A stretch of 64,000 nt of DNA from an uncultured Anaerolineae bacterium (GCA_937944445.1 CALDYP010000038.1:1-64000), one strand, 5' to 3'. Shown: positions 45,185-56,050, numbered from the stretch's first letter. Notes: generated by a model not told the origin, from the sequence alone. Numbers and translations are program-made.

Positions 45185-46851
45185 GGCATTTCACTACCCG
45201 GCGGCATCAGCGGCGCGATGAGCGTGTTGAGCGCCCCCTCTTCAACAAGTTCTTGCAGCGTGTAGTCGATCAGCAGGCGCTTGTCGATGTCGTTACGCGG
45301 CACAGCAAACCCCAAATAGCGGCGGCTGTACCAACGGTCGGTCAAGCGCAGATCGTCCGGGTTGGCAGCCAAATGCTGGAGCAGCTTGAGGCTCGTGCCG
45401 TAGATCACGTCGGCGTTGTTCTCGCGCAGCATGGCGTCCGCTGCGCTTTGCTCGGTCGTCGTGTAGAAGCGCACGGTAGCGTTGATGCTGCTCGCCCACG
45501 CCTGCGCGCGCTCTTGCGCCCCGGTATCGCCGCTCATGATGCCCACCCAGCGCCCGCGCAGCTCATTGAACCCGCTGATCGTGCTGCGCGCTTTGACCAT
45601 CAGCCGATCCCCGAAGAAGGCATAAGGCTGGCTGAAGTCAACGCGGCTGGCGTAGTTCCAGTCCAGCGTGACGCCCACGGCCATATCCGCCAGCCCAAGC
45701 TCCAACAGTTCAAACACGTCGCCCCCTTCGACGAGTTCCACGCGCATCCCCCAGCGTTCTGCCAATGCCTCAACAAGCTGGCGGTTCACCTCGTACAGGC
45801 GCCGATCTGCGTCTGATGCGCCCTCGGACGGTGGGAACAGCCCCGCCACACGCACAACTCGCTCTTCCAGCATCCGCGGCAGCGCATACTGCGCTGGGAA
45901 GCGAATATCTTGCCCGAACTGTTCGGGGCGTGGCGCACTGTCGCCGATGTTGTCGTAGATCGGCAGCGTGTCAACGGCAATCGCCTGACCGCTAAAGTAC
46001 GTCGCGTAGAGGCTCTCTAAGAACGTCCCGCTGCCCGGCGCGGACGCCGACGTGTTCAAGTATTGCAGCGTGCGATCCACCAAATTCCGCAGGTTCACGT
46101 CCTGCCGCTGCATGGCGATGGCAAACGGCTCCGGCTCGATCACATCTTCCAGCACGCGCGCGCTGAACACCTGATCCGCCGCCACCCGCAGCAGATCCTC
46201 AGCACGGCCTACTACGCCGTCCACTTCGCCCGCAAACAGCGCGCTCAACGCAAGGTCAAGTGTCAAAAAGGACTGCGTGTTGAGCGTGATGCCCGTGCGC
46301 GCCTGCCACTGGCGCAGCGCCCCTTCGCTCGGCGTCCCTAACACATAGCTCAACTTGCGGTTGGTCAGGTTGAAGAGGGTCTCCGCCGGGTCGTCGTTGC
46401 GCACCATCACCGCTTGGCGGCTGATGCGATACGGCAGGCTGAACTCCACCAGTGCGTCCAGTTCACGGCGGCGCACCTGCGCGCCGATGAGCAGGTCAAT
46501 CGCGCCGCTGCGCACCATGTCCAGCCCGTTCTGGCGCGTGACCTGCACGAACACAACCTCAACACCCCACAGCTCGGCCATCTTGCGCGCAAGGTCGGCG
46601 TCAAAGCCGCGCACCTCGTCGCGCACGGTCAGCTCACCGAACGGCGGCTCGTTGAAGAGCACCCCCACACGCACCTGCCCACTGCGCAAGATGCGCGCAA
46701 TGGCCGATTCTGTCGGCACGGTGTCCAACACCGAGCGAACGGGCGTCGGGACGAGGGTCGGCGGAACCAGCGTCGGCGCAGGCTGCTGTGCCCACAGCGT
46801 GCCCCATCCCACTAATAAACAGGTCACAATTAAAGACAATCGCTTCTTCAA
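45127..46851 (-). CDS. tandem family-3 solute-binding protein
   Basis: 574 aa, TTG start overlapping the nadD stop (TTGA). Signal peptide (IVTCLLVGWGTLWAQ), Pro/Thr linker, then two complete SBP_bac_3 domains: the first begins ARILRSGQVRVGVLFNEPPF, the second near ERVVRVAGLFPPS, each with the hinge repeats (RGFDADLARKMAELWG; VNRQLVEALAERWG) and the DLL/DVIYGTS lobes. These usually deliver polar amino acids to ABC importers. Here no permease or ATPase is adjacent, so it may act as a sensor or donate to a permease encoded elsewhere. Confidence 0.82.
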   Translation of the reverse strand: MKKRLSLIVTCLLVGWGTLWAQQPAPTLVPPTLVPTPVRSVLDTVPTESAIARILRSGQVRVGVLFNEPPFGELTVRDEVRGFDADLARKMAELWGVEVVFVQVTRQNGLDMVRSGAIDLLIGAQVRRRELDALVEFSLPYRISRQAVMVRNDDPAETLFNLTNRKLSYVLGTPSEGALRQWQARTGITLNTQSFLTLDLALSALFAGEVDGVVGRAEDLLRVAADQVFSARVLEDVIEPEPFAIAMQRQDVNLRNLVDRTLQYLNTSASAPGSGTFLESLYATYFSGQAIAVDTLPIYDNIGDSAPRPEQFGQDIRFPAQYALPRMLEERVVRVAGLFPPSEGASDADRRLYEVNRQLVEALAERWGMRVELVEGGDVFELLELGLADMAVGVTLDWNYASRVDFSQPYAFFGDRLMVKARSTISGFNELRGRWVGIMSGDTGAQERAQAWASSINATVRFYTTTEQSAADAMLRENNADVIYGTSLKLLQHLAANPDDLRLTDRWYSRRYLGFAVPRNDIDKRLLIDYTLQELVEEGALNTLIAPLMPPGSEMPQFLMLPGRDEYFGLKLSR

Positions 46852-47453
46852 GGTTGGTAAATCCCATGCTCACGAATGTAGTGCAGAACTGCATCCGGCA
46901 CGAGGTAGCGCACGCTGCGCCCCTGTCGGATGCGTTCAACGACACTTGTAGAGGACAACCACACGCTCAACAAGGGTGGATCGATCAAATCGATCTTCCC
47001 AGACAAGCCGGGCAGCAGGTGATCGTGCATGTCCGCTTTGATGTCCTCGCCTTCCCGACGCATGACCGCCAGCCGACAGCTTTGATAGAACTCCACGACG
47101 CGCGTCCACGTCGGCAGGCTGCGCAAGTTGTCCGCCCCCATCACAAAGTGCAGTGACGCCTGCGGATACTGCGACTGGATGATAGCGACAGTGTCGGCGC
47201 TGTAATGCGGCCCCGGGCGGTCAACATCAACGGTGGACACTTCAAACTTGTCGTTGTCCTGCACCGCCAACCGCAGCATCGCCACGCGCGGGTGAACTTC
47301 GTTGCGGGTGCGGGCTGCCTTGTGTGGATGATCCCCTACTGGCACGAACAGCACGCGGTCAAGCTCAAGCGCCTCCAACGTGTACTCAGCAAGGATGAGA
47401 TGGCCAATGTGTGGGGGGTCGAAAGTTCCGCCCAGAATGCCGATGCGCTGCAC
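46848..47453 (-). CDS. nadD: nicotinate-nucleotide adenylyltransferase
   Basis: 201 aa. Makes deamido-NAD from nicotinate mononucleotide and ATP. Nucleotidyltransferase motif GGTFDPPHIGH at the N-terminus, and SSTSVVERIRQGRSVRYLVP (ISSTxIR signature) at the C-terminus. GTG start abuts the obg stop (TAAGTG). No rsfS follows, as it commonly does. Confidence 0.93.
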   Translation of the reverse strand: MQRIGILGGTFDPPHIGHLILAEYTLEALELDRVLFVPVGDHPHKAARTRNEVHPRVAMLRLAVQDNDKFEVSTVDVDRPGPHYSADTVAIIQSQYPQASLHFVMGADNLRSLPTWTRVVEFYQSCRLAVMRREGEDIKADMHDHLLPGLSGKIDLIDPPLLSVWLSSTSVVERIRQGRSVRYLVPDAVLHYIREHGIYQP

Positions 47454-48719
47454 TTAATCCGACCATTCCAATTCAAAATCGCCGATAAAGACTGTGTCGC
47501 CCACCTTCACCCCAGCCTGCTGAAGCGCCTCCGTGATGCCCAGCACTTCTAGGATCTTCTGGAACCGCATGATCGACTCGTCATGATCCCAGTAGGTCAT
47601 ACGAGCCGCACGCTCAATGCGTTTGCCCTTGACGATAAAATTGCCGCTCGAGTCGCGCTCAATCGTGAAGATCGGCTCAGCGGTTGGCAGCTCATAGACG
47701 GGCAGTTCTTCGTTGAGCGGGTCTTGCACAGCAGGAAGCTGTGCCACCGCCTCAAACGCCCGCTGCACCACCTGCTGCACGCCCTGCCGCGTCATCGCGC
47801 TGATGGCCAACGCCTGCACGCCGCGCTGGGATAGCGCCGCTTCGATCTGCGGCCAGCGCTCAGCCACTTGGGGCAAATCCAGCTTGTTCAGCACCACGAT
47901 CTGCGGCTTCTGCGCCAGCGCCTCATCGTAAAGCGTCAGTTCAGTGTTGATCTGATTGTAATCCGCCACCGGGTCGTCTGATTCGCCGTTGAGCAGGTGG
48001 ATCAACACGCGGGTGCGCGCCACGTGCCGCAAGAACGAATGCCCCAGCCCCACCCCCATATGCGCCCCCTCGATCAAACCCGGAATGTCCGCAAACACCA
48101 AATCCCGAGCATCGTAGATCACTACGCCGAGGTTCGGCTCCAACGTGGTAAACGGATAGGGCGCAATCTTGGGGCGCGCGTTGCTGACGACCGACAAAAA
48201 CGTAGACTTGCCCGCGTTGGGCACACCGACGATCCCTACATCAGCGATCAGCTTCAACTCCAGTTTGAGCCAGCGCTCTTCGCCGGGCGCGCCCTTCTCA
48301 GCGATGCGCGGCGCGCGATTGGCCGACGTCACAAAGCGCGAATTGCCCTTGCCGCCGCGTCCGCCTTTCGCTGCTATGAAGCGTTCGCCGGCCTGCGTCA
48401 AATCTGCCAGCAGTTCACCGCTGTCGGCGTCGCGCACGACCGTTCCCGCTGGCACTTCAATCTCAAGGTCAGGAGCGTTCGCGCCCGTTTTGTTGGAGGA
48501 ACCGCCCTTGCCGCCGCGCTCCGCCCGAAAGCGGTTCTGGTTGTAGAAAAAGGCCAACGTGTTGAGGTTCGGGTTCACTTTGAGGATCACATCCCCGCCC
48601 TTGCCGCCGTCGCCGCCCGCTGGCCCCCCATGAGGCACGTACTTCTCACGACGAAAGGCGATCATGCCGTCGCCGCCGTCGCCGCTTTTGACCAAGATTT
48701 TTGCTTCATCGACAAACAT
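47454..48719 (-). CDS. obgE: Obg-family GTPase
   Basis: 421 aa. Ribosome-assembly and stress GTPase. Glycine-rich Obg fold (KSGDGGDGMIAFRREKYVPHG), G domain (GVPNAGKSTFLS; DIPGLIEGAHMG; LNKLDL), and C-terminal OCT domain (EPIFTIERDSSGNFIVKGKRI). The obgE-nadD order is conserved in many bacteria. Confidence 0.96.
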   Translation of the reverse strand: MFVDEAKILVKSGDGGDGMIAFRREKYVPHGGPAGGDGGKGGDVILKVNPNLNTLAFFYNQNRFRAERGGKGGSSNKTGANAPDLEIEVPAGTVVRDADSGELLADLTQAGERFIAAKGGRGGKGNSRFVTSANRAPRIAEKGAPGEERWLKLELKLIADVGIVGVPNAGKSTFLSVVSNARPKIAPYPFTTLEPNLGVVIYDARDLVFADIPGLIEGAHMGVGLGHSFLRHVARTRVLIHLLNGESDDPVADYNQINTELTLYDEALAQKPQIVVLNKLDLPQVAERWPQIEAALSQRGVQALAISAMTRQGVQQVVQRAFEAVAQLPAVQDPLNEELPVYELPTAEPIFTIERDSSGNFIVKGKRIERAARMTYWDHDESIMRFQKILEVLGITEALQQAGVKVGDTVFIGDFELEWSD

Positions 48720-48785
48720 AGGATGACCTGTTCAAGGTGACCATCGTGCCCACAAGCATACCTGATGCCGCCTTGAATTTACAGA

Positions 48786-49787
48786 TCAGCCATCGCAGCG
48801 CACTTCATCAATATCAGACGGGCGACCGGCGCGATACCATGCCAGCGTGCGGCGCACCCCCTCCACGAACGGTGTCGGCAGGAAGCCCAGCTCGCGCTCG
48901 GCTTTGGCGCTGCTCACCATCCAATCGTTGAACACATACGACTTCAACCCAATCGGGTAGAACGGCTCACGCTGTGTGATCTGCGCGATGCTCGTGAGCA
49001 GCCGCGCGAAGCCCAACCCGACCACACGGGGGATGTTCAACCGCGGGAAGCGCAGCCGCGCTTCACGTACCACAATGTCGAACGCGGCACGATGGCTGAG
49101 GCATTCGCCGCACAAGTTGTACACCTCGCCGATCCGCCCCTTTTCCAGCGCCAGCACGATGCCCTCTGCCACGTCTTGGATGTAAGCTGGAAAGATCACA
49201 TAGCGCCCGCCGTCCATCTGCATGATGATGCCGCGCATTGGATCGACGAAGAACAGGCGGTTGAAAGCGTAATTGCCCAACGGCCCGTAGAACGCCCCGG
49301 GGCGCACCACCACCGCGGGCAGCCCACGAGCCGCCGCTTGCAGCACCAGCCGTTCAGCCTCCAGCTTGCTCTTTTGATAGTCATCCTGCGGGTCAGTCGG
49401 GTGCTGCTCGTCGATGACCCTGCCCGGCAACGGCTTACCGATGACCGCCACGGTCGAGACGTGCACGAAGCGCGCTACCCCCGCGCGCAAGCTCTCCTCA
49501 ATGATCTCCGCTGTCCCTTGCACGTTGGTCGCGTAAAAGTTCCCGGCTCCGCTCCACATGCTGAACAAGCCGGCCGCGTGTATCACGCTCTGACAGCCCT
49601 CAGCCACGCCGCGCAGCGTCTCCGGGCGCTGAAGGTCGCCCACGGCTGCCGTCACCCGCGGGTACTGGCGCAGCCATGCGGCGCGCTGTGGGTCGCGCGT
49701 CAGCACTCGCAAGCTGTGGCCGCGGCGGCACAGCGCTGCCACCAAGTGCCGCCCCAGAAAGCCCGTCCCGCCCGTGACAAGGATCAT
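48786..49787 (-). CDS. NAD-dependent epimerase/dehydratase (extended SDR)
   Basis: 333 aa. Extended short-chain dehydrogenase fold: GGTGFLGRHLV cofactor loop, VHVSTVAVIG (Ser), DDYQKSKLEAE (Tyr-x3-Lys). Closest in style to 3-beta-hydroxysteroid/dihydroflavonol reductases and HpnA-like proteins, so a sugar, sterol-like or hopanoid-related substrate is possible. Starts 17 bp after the degenerate receiver gene, so likely in the same transcript. Confidence 0.85.
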   Translation of the reverse strand: MILVTGGTGFLGRHLVAALCRRGHSLRVLTRDPQRAAWLRQYPRVTAAVGDLQRPETLRGVAEGCQSVIHAAGLFSMWSGAGNFYATNVQGTAEIIEESLRAGVARFVHVSTVAVIGKPLPGRVIDEQHPTDPQDDYQKSKLEAERLVLQAAARGLPAVVVRPGAFYGPLGNYAFNRLFFVDPMRGIIMQMDGGRYVIFPAYIQDVAEGIVLALEKGRIGEVYNLCGECLSHRAAFDIVVREARLRFPRLNIPRVVGLGFARLLTSIAQITQREPFYPIGLKSYVFNDWMVSSAKAERELGFLPTPFVEGVRRTLAWYRAGRPSDIDEVRCDG

Positions 49788-49803
49788 CGCCCCGCCTCAC
49801 CGC

Positions 49804-50166
49804 TTAAACGGCACACTCGCGGATAATTTGCTTCAGCGTCGTCGTCGAAACAGGCCGCACAACCAGCCGCACGAACTGCTGCGGCGCGGTAATCGGCTCA
49901 TCCGACAAGACGATGATCGCAGGCTGAGGGTTCGGGCGCAGCTCGGCAATCGACGCGAGCAGCCGCCAAGCGTGGACGTCCGGCAGGCGAACGTCCACAA
50001 TCAGCAGGCGCGGCATATGATCCTCGATCATGTGGATCACCTCACGGCCTGTTGACGCTTGGTATACCGTCAAACCCTCAGCGTGCAGCAGCGCCGTCAG
50101 CGCGATACGTTCCGCAGCTTCTGACACCGCCAGCACTGCATCCTCGCCATATAACGAACAGTTCAT
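49804..50166 (-). CDS. stand-alone degenerate receiver domain
   Basis: 120 aa. CheY-like fold with Asp58 in LLIVDVRLPD and Ser88 in IIVLSDEP, but the usual acidic pair after beta-1 is SE (LAVSEAAER) and the invariant Lys is Arg104 (VVRPVS). Phosphorylation is doubtful. It begins 15 bp after the AAA ATPase gene; the two are probably partners. No histidine kinase is in the window. Confidence 0.75.
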   Translation of the reverse strand: MNCSLYGEDAVLAVSEAAERIALTALLHAEGLTVYQASTGREVIHMIEDHMPRLLIVDVRLPDVHAWRLLASIAELRPNPQPAIIVLSDEPITAPQQFVRLVVRPVSTTTLKQIIRECAV

Positions 50167-50181
50167 CCCTCACACGCTTTG

Positions 50182-51561
50182 CTACAACTCGACAAAGTAT
50201 GAGGCGGCTGCACGATCCAGCAGTTCTTTGTTGCCCATCGTCGGCGCGATGCCCATATAGTCGGCGATGTCGCGCATCTGGCTGATGAGGTCGCGTGGGT
50301 GCACGAAGCGCAGGTCACGGTTGTACTTCTGATACCACTCGCGAATCAAATATGCAAAGCCTTGCTCGTTGAACGGCACGTTGCGCAGGCGGCACATCAG
50401 CTCAAACAAGGAACGAAACTGCTCCGGCGTGGGGTTGCCTACCTCAATCTTGTACTTGATGCGGCGCAAGAAGGCGTCATCTACCAAGTCGCGCGGGTCC
50501 ATGTTCGTCGAGAAGATGATCATCACGTTAAACGGGATTTCAATCTTGCGCCCGTTAGCCAGCGTCAGATAGTCGTACTTCTTCTCTAACGGGACGATCC
50601 AGCGGTTGAGAAGCTGCTTGGGGCTGACCTGCTGGCGGCCAAAGTCGTCAATCAGGAACATGCCCCCATTGGCCTTGACCTGATACGGCGCTTCATAGAA
50701 CTTGTTGACCGGATCATACGTCAAGTCCAGCCCTTCCATCGTCAGCTCACCGCCGACGATGATGATCGGGCGTTTGATGCGAATCCAGCGCTGATCAGCG
50801 TATGCCCCCGTCCCGTACTTGATCGGCGTTTGATCGTCGGAAAGCTGATGGTTGACCGGGTCATAAATCTGAATCACCTGCCCATCAACATCCACTGCAT
50901 ACGGGATCCACATGTCATCACCGAGGATGACGCGGCCAATGGCCTCGCTCAGGGTGGTCTTGCCGTTGCCGGGCGGCCCATACAAGAAGATTGACGTGCC
51001 AGAGTTGGCCGCCGGGCCGATCTTGTCGAGCATCTCTTTGTCCACGATCAAGTTTTCCAACACGCGCAGCATATCCTCCTCACGGATTTTGCGGCGCGCT
51101 TTGTTCTGCTCTTTGATCGACGAAATGTAGCTGTCCAACGGAACCGGGCAGGGGCCAGCATACGTGCCACGGTCGAGCTGTTCTTGGGCGCGTTCGTTGC
51201 CCTTGCTGGTGATGACGTAGCGATACTGCGATTCGGTGTAACCTGCGGAGGCCATCACATCGAGACATTTATCACGGCGCAAAGTCTCCAGCACGTTTTC
51301 CACGATCCCCGCGAACGGCAGCTTAATCGTCTCAGCGATGTCCCGCCCGATCATCTCGGTGCGGAAGAACATCAGCTTGAGCACCAAGCCTTCCAACTGA
51401 GAGCGCGTCAGGCCGGTGTCTTCCAACTTGGCCAACGGCGGCGGCAGCCACGGCGTATCAGCAGTGGGTGTCGCAATCCGCGCGCGATTCTCCACACCTG
51501 ATCGCGCGTTGGGGTCGTTCGGTTGGCTGCTCGGTGGTTTTAACGGCTTTAAGTTGCCCAT
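50182..51561 (-). CDS. AAA ATPase with N-terminal winged-helix domain
   Basis: 459 aa from ATG 51561 (GGAGGG upstream; a longer reading begins at 51594). A disordered Pro-rich start (~1-40) is followed by a winged-helix-like region (~45-130, GLTRSQLEGLVLKLMFF, then FAGIVENVLETLRRDKCLD). The AAA core has P-loop GPPGNGKTT (195-203), Walker B MFLIDDFGR (D305-D306), FSTNMDPRDLVD (sensor 1) and HPRDLISQM (sensor 2-like). Not MoxR, ClpX or RuvB. I do not know its role; paired with the degenerate receiver gene. Confidence 0.75.
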   Translation of the reverse strand: MGNLKPLKPPSSQPNDPNARSGVENRARIATPTADTPWLPPPLAKLEDTGLTRSQLEGLVLKLMFFRTEMIGRDIAETIKLPFAGIVENVLETLRRDKCLDVMASAGYTESQYRYVITSKGNERAQEQLDRGTYAGPCPVPLDSYISSIKEQNKARRKIREEDMLRVLENLIVDKEMLDKIGPAANSGTSIFLYGPPGNGKTTLSEAIGRVILGDDMWIPYAVDVDGQVIQIYDPVNHQLSDDQTPIKYGTGAYADQRWIRIKRPIIIVGGELTMEGLDLTYDPVNKFYEAPYQVKANGGMFLIDDFGRQQVSPKQLLNRWIVPLEKKYDYLTLANGRKIEIPFNVMIIFSTNMDPRDLVDDAFLRRIKYKIEVGNPTPEQFRSLFELMCRLRNVPFNEQGFAYLIREWYQKYNRDLRFVHPRDLISQMRDIADYMGIAPTMGNKELLDRAAASYFVEL

Positions 51562-51683
51562 GCTTGTTGAACCCTCCAAAGGTATCAGTTGCATTCACAA
51601 GGAACGTCACTCATAATAATCGATAATAACACAACTCAACTGCTTCATGCGAAAGATTATCCAACTCCTGTAAAGCCTGCCCG

Positions 51684-52292
51684 ATGATTGAAAACATCCG
51701 CCATTTGGGGCACGGCGGCATTCTCATCGCCGGCCCACAGATCATCTTTATCGACCCGTGGCGCATACCCAAAGTTTCATTCTTAGCGGATATTTTGCTC
51801 ATCAGCCACGACCACTACGATCATTTCTCCCCCGCGGATGTAGAGCGCGTCACGGGGCCACAGACGCGCCTCTTCAGCAACGAACGGGTGGCGTCACAGC
51901 TTGGCCGTGTTGAGGTGCTGCGCGTGTGGCAGTCTGTCGGCATTGAACGCACGACCATTCGCGCTATCCCTGCCTACTCGCGCGATCACATCCACCCACG
52001 CGAGGACGGCGGGCTAGGCTTCTACATCTCTACCAATTTATACGACATCTACTACACCGGCGACACCCACCTCATCCCTGAGATGGAGATGCTGCGCCCG
52101 GACATCCTCATCTTGCCCATTGACGGCGACGGGACGATGACCGTCGAAGACGCTGTACAGGCGGTCGCGCTCATGCAGCCGCGCTACGTTATTCCGATCA
52201 ATTGGGGCTTCTCTGACCACGGAACCACTCTGCGCGAGGCTGAGTCCTTCCAACAGTTGGTAGGCAGCCTCGCGCAGGTTGTGTTGAAGTAA
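51684..52292 (+). CDS. UlaG-like metallo-beta-lactamase-fold hydrolase
   Basis: 202 aa. Metal motif HDHYDHFS at ~48-55, plus YTGDTH and later HG; the fold starts IENIRHLGHGGILI. Members include UlaG-like and other phosphoester or lactone hydrolases, many of unknown substrate. No clear RBS before ATG 51684. Diverges from the AAA gene, converges on clpX. Confidence 0.83.
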   Translation: MIENIRHLGHGGILIAGPQIIFIDPWRIPKVSFLADILLISHDHYDHFSPADVERVTGPQTRLFSNERVASQLGRVEVLRVWQSVGIERTTIRAIPAYSRDHIHPREDGGLGFYISTNLYDIYYTGDTHLIPEMEMLRPDILILPIDGDGTMTVEDAVQAVALMQPRYVIPINWGFSDHGTTLREAESFQQLVGSLAQVVLK

Positions 52293-52307
52293 GGTCAAGT
52301 TTAGAAT

Positions 52308-52336
52308 AAAAAACGCCTTTCCACTTTGGAAAGGCG
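52308..52336 (-). terminator. rho-independent terminator of clpX
   Basis: Stem CGCCTTTCCA (52314-52323)/TGGAAAGGCG (52327-52336) with a 3-nt loop; on the minus strand it is followed by six U residues (52313-52308). Confidence 0.92.
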
Positions 52337-52353
52337 CTCGTCGTAAAGTTGAT

Positions 52354-53648
<1,295 letters not shown>

Positions 53649-53652
<4 letters not shown>

Positions 53653-54257
53653 GCGGTTTTGCTTTCTTCTCTCGGTTGCATGATTGCATCGACAAGGCCG
53701 TATTCAACTGCCTCTTGAGCGCTCTTGTAAACGTCCCGTTCGAGGTCACGTTCAATCGTCGCCAAGTCTTGGCCGGTGTGGCGCACAAAGATATTGTTGA
53801 GCAGCGTCTTCAGGCGGATGCCCTCGTTCACGGCAATCAACATCTCGGTAATTTGGCCTTGAGCGCCGCTCAACGGCTGATGCATGTGGATCGTTGAGTG
53901 CGGCAGCGCGTAACGCATCCCTTTGCGCCCGCCCGTCAGCAGCACCGTGCCAAAGCTGGCCGCCAAGCCCACCGCGACCGTGCTCACGGGCGCGCTGATC
54001 TGCTGCATGGCGTCATACATCGCAAGGCCGCTGTAAACCTGCCCGCCGGGCGAGTTGATGTACATTTGGATGCGACGATCTGGATCTTCACGGTCGAGGA
54101 ACAAAAGCTGCGCTACCACCAAGTTTGCCACTTGGTCGTTGATGCCCGTCCCAACGAACACAATCCGTTCCTTCAGCAGAAGCGAGTAGATGTCGTAAGC
54201 CCGCTCGCCACGGCTGCCCTGTTCAATGACCATCGGAATGACATTAGAAGGTATCAT
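53649..54257 (-). CDS. clpP: ATP-dependent Clp protease proteolytic subunit
   Basis: 202 aa. Serine protease with Ser101 (GLAASFGT), His126 (IHMHQP) and Asp in the [12 protein letters not shown] stretch. No obvious RBS at ATG 54257, so a start a few codons later (MVIEQG) is possible. Middle gene of tig-clpP-clpX. Confidence 0.97.
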
Positions 54258-54325
54258 AAGTGGTTAGCGCGTAAACCGCGCCCGACTCCTTTCAGAGCAA
54301 ATGTGGTTGATTGGTGACATCTGGT

Positions 54326-54375
54326 GCAGGCTCAACCTGCGCACGATGCAGCCAGCTAGCTCAACGCTGCTGGCT
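54326..54375. repeat. two hairpins between tig and clpP
   Basis: GCAGG/CCTGC around CTCAA (about 54326-54340), then AGCCAGC (54350-54356) and GCTGGCT (54369-54375). Neither is followed by a U-tract. They may reduce read-through or stabilise a processed end. Confidence 0.3.
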
Positions 54376-54390
54376 ACCCTCTGAAATCGC

Positions 54391-55785
54391 TTAAGCATCC
54401 TCGGCGGCAGGGTTCGTCACTGTGTCTAGCTCACCCTTGCCCAAAGCGTTGAAGAAATCGAACATCTTCCGCGTCACCAAATTCCGCGCGATCTCTTCGC
54501 GCTGCTCACGCCGGTTGAAATGGCTGCGTAGGCGCGCGGCGTCCTTCGGCGCTTGGCCAGCCAGCATCGCGTTGATCTCAGCGTCGATGTCTTGGTTAGA
54601 CACCTTTAGCCCTTCGGCATCAACAACCTCGCTAGCCACCACCGAGCGGCGCACAAACTGCTCCGCTTCGTCACGGTAGCGTTCACGGATTCGCTCGTCG
54701 GTCAATTGGAACATCTGCTTGTAGAAGTCGTAGCTGATGCCTTGCTGCGCCATGCTGTTCTTCAGATCCTCGACCATCGCATCAATGCGCTCTTCGATCA
54801 GCTTGTTCGGAATGCGCACGGTTGACTGCGCCACGATCTCATCCAGCACTCGCGTCGTGTAGTTTTCGGCATACTCGCGGCTCTTACGGATGAGAATGTT
54901 TTGACGGACGCGCTCACGAAGCTGCTCAAGGTTAAGCGGTGGCGTCTCGTTCTTCGTCAGCTCGGCGGCCAGCTCGTCGTTCAGCTCAACAGGGATTTCG
55001 CGCTCAGCCTTCTTGATCGTCACCTCAAAGTGAACCTTACGCCCTGCAATCAGCTCGTCGTCTTCATCCGCTGTCAGCTCAAACTCAATCGTGTCGCCCA
55101 CTTTTTGGCCGACCATCTGATCGACAAAGCCGTTCATGAACGGCTCGTTGTCGCGGTCGAGCTTGACTGTCTGATCGTGCGTGTGAATCCATTCATCGCC
55201 GCGGTAGAGGATCGGCTGCCCATCCTCTGTTTCGGCGTTCTCCGGCGCATCCTCCGGGCGTTCCTCGCCATCCGCCAGCTTGCTGTGCAAGTCCACCGTG
55301 ACGAACAAATCCGCCTCGAGGGCGTCCCCCTCAAACGGCACGCGGGTCGGCCGGCGTGCGCCGCGGATCGCCGCGTCAACCTCATCATCCGTGACAGTCG
55401 GCTCAACGTAATTCACGCGCACCGAGCGGTAGTCACCCAACTCGACTTCAGGCTGAAGCACTACGCGGAAGCGATAAACCACCACTGGCTCCAAATCTAT
55501 CTTTTCCAAGACGCCCGGGGCATACGGAGACAGCCCACTCTGCTTGAGCGCCTTCGGATAAATTTCGTCAGCAAGCTGATCAACGGCCAGCTCTAAGATT
55601 GCTCCCTCGCCCAGCATGGTTTGCACAACGTTGTACGGCGCTTTGCCCTTACGAAACCCCGGGATCCGATACTTGCTGGAGAGCGTAGTGGCCGCTTTGC
55701 GCTTCGCCTGCTCAAGCTGCTTCTCATCCAACTCAACTGTGATGAGAGCCTCTTGATTGTCAAGGCGTTCAACTTGAATATTCAA
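54391..55785 (-). CDS. tig: trigger factor
   Basis: 464 aa. Ribosome-associated chaperone. The ribosome-binding signature is GFRKGKAP in RIPGFRKGKAPYNVV; the middle FKBP-like PPIase domain (~155-250) is divergent with an acidic insertion; the C-terminal chaperone arms follow. TTG start after TGAGGT. First gene of tig-clpP-clpX; same order as in many bacteria. Confidence 0.96.
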   Translation of the reverse strand: MNIQVERLDNQEALITVELDEKQLEQAKRKAATTLSSKYRIPGFRKGKAPYNVVQTMLGEGAILELAVDQLADEIYPKALKQSGLSPYAPGVLEKIDLEPVVVYRFRVVLQPEVELGDYRSVRVNYVEPTVTDDEVDAAIRGARRPTRVPFEGDALEADLFVTVDLHSKLADGEERPEDAPENAETEDGQPILYRGDEWIHTHDQTVKLDRDNEPFMNGFVDQMVGQKVGDTIEFELTADEDDELIAGRKVHFEVTIKKAEREIPVELNDELAAELTKNETPPLNLEQLRERVRQNILIRKSREYAENYTTRVLDEIVAQSTVRIPNKLIEERIDAMVEDLKNSMAQQGISYDFYKQMFQLTDERIRERYRDEAEQFVRRSVVASEVVDAEGLKVSNQDIDAEINAMLAGQAPKDAARLRSHFNRREQREEIARNLVTRKMFDFFNALGKGELDTVTNPAAEDA

Positions 55786-55917
55786 CGTGACCTCACTTCA
55801 TGACATCATTCGAAATTATACCGAAGCAAAACTGCGTTGCACGTCAGATGTTCGTTAGAAACAACGTGGTAAACGCAAAGAAGCGCTACATAGCGCGCCT
55901 CTCAGGCTGTTCTGCTG

Positions 55918-55999
55918 TGGGAGAGGTGGGACTTGAACCCACACCTCGTAAGAGACATGATCCTAAGTCATGCGCGTCTGCCAATTTCGCCACTCCCCC
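55918..55999 (-). tRNA. tRNA-Leu (anticodon UAG)
   Basis: 82-nt gene. Acceptor GGGGGAG pairs with CTCTCCC (one G-U). Anticodon stem CATGA/TCATG encloses loop CTTAGGA, giving anticodon TAG (reads CUA). A long variable arm follows, as expected for leucine, and the T loop TTCAAGT. CCA is not encoded. It sits between tig and the export operon. Confidence 0.95.
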
Positions 56000-56012
56000 A
56001 AGATTGCCCATC

Positions 56013-56018
56013 ATTATA
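56013..56018 (-). promoter_or_regulatory. -10 element before tRNA-Leu
   Basis: TATAAT on the minus strand, 14 bp upstream of the tRNA 5' end; -35 unclear (TGTATC, 17 bp further up). The tRNA therefore probably has its own promoter instead of being read from the export operon. Confidence 0.4.
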
Positions 56019-56050
56019 TCCAGCTAAAACCGCTTGATACAGGGCGAATA

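Noticed and set aside
55918-55999. tRNA-Leu as an integration site for an island
   Set aside because: No integrase, no repeated 3' end of the tRNA and no change in gene style in the neighbouring export operon.
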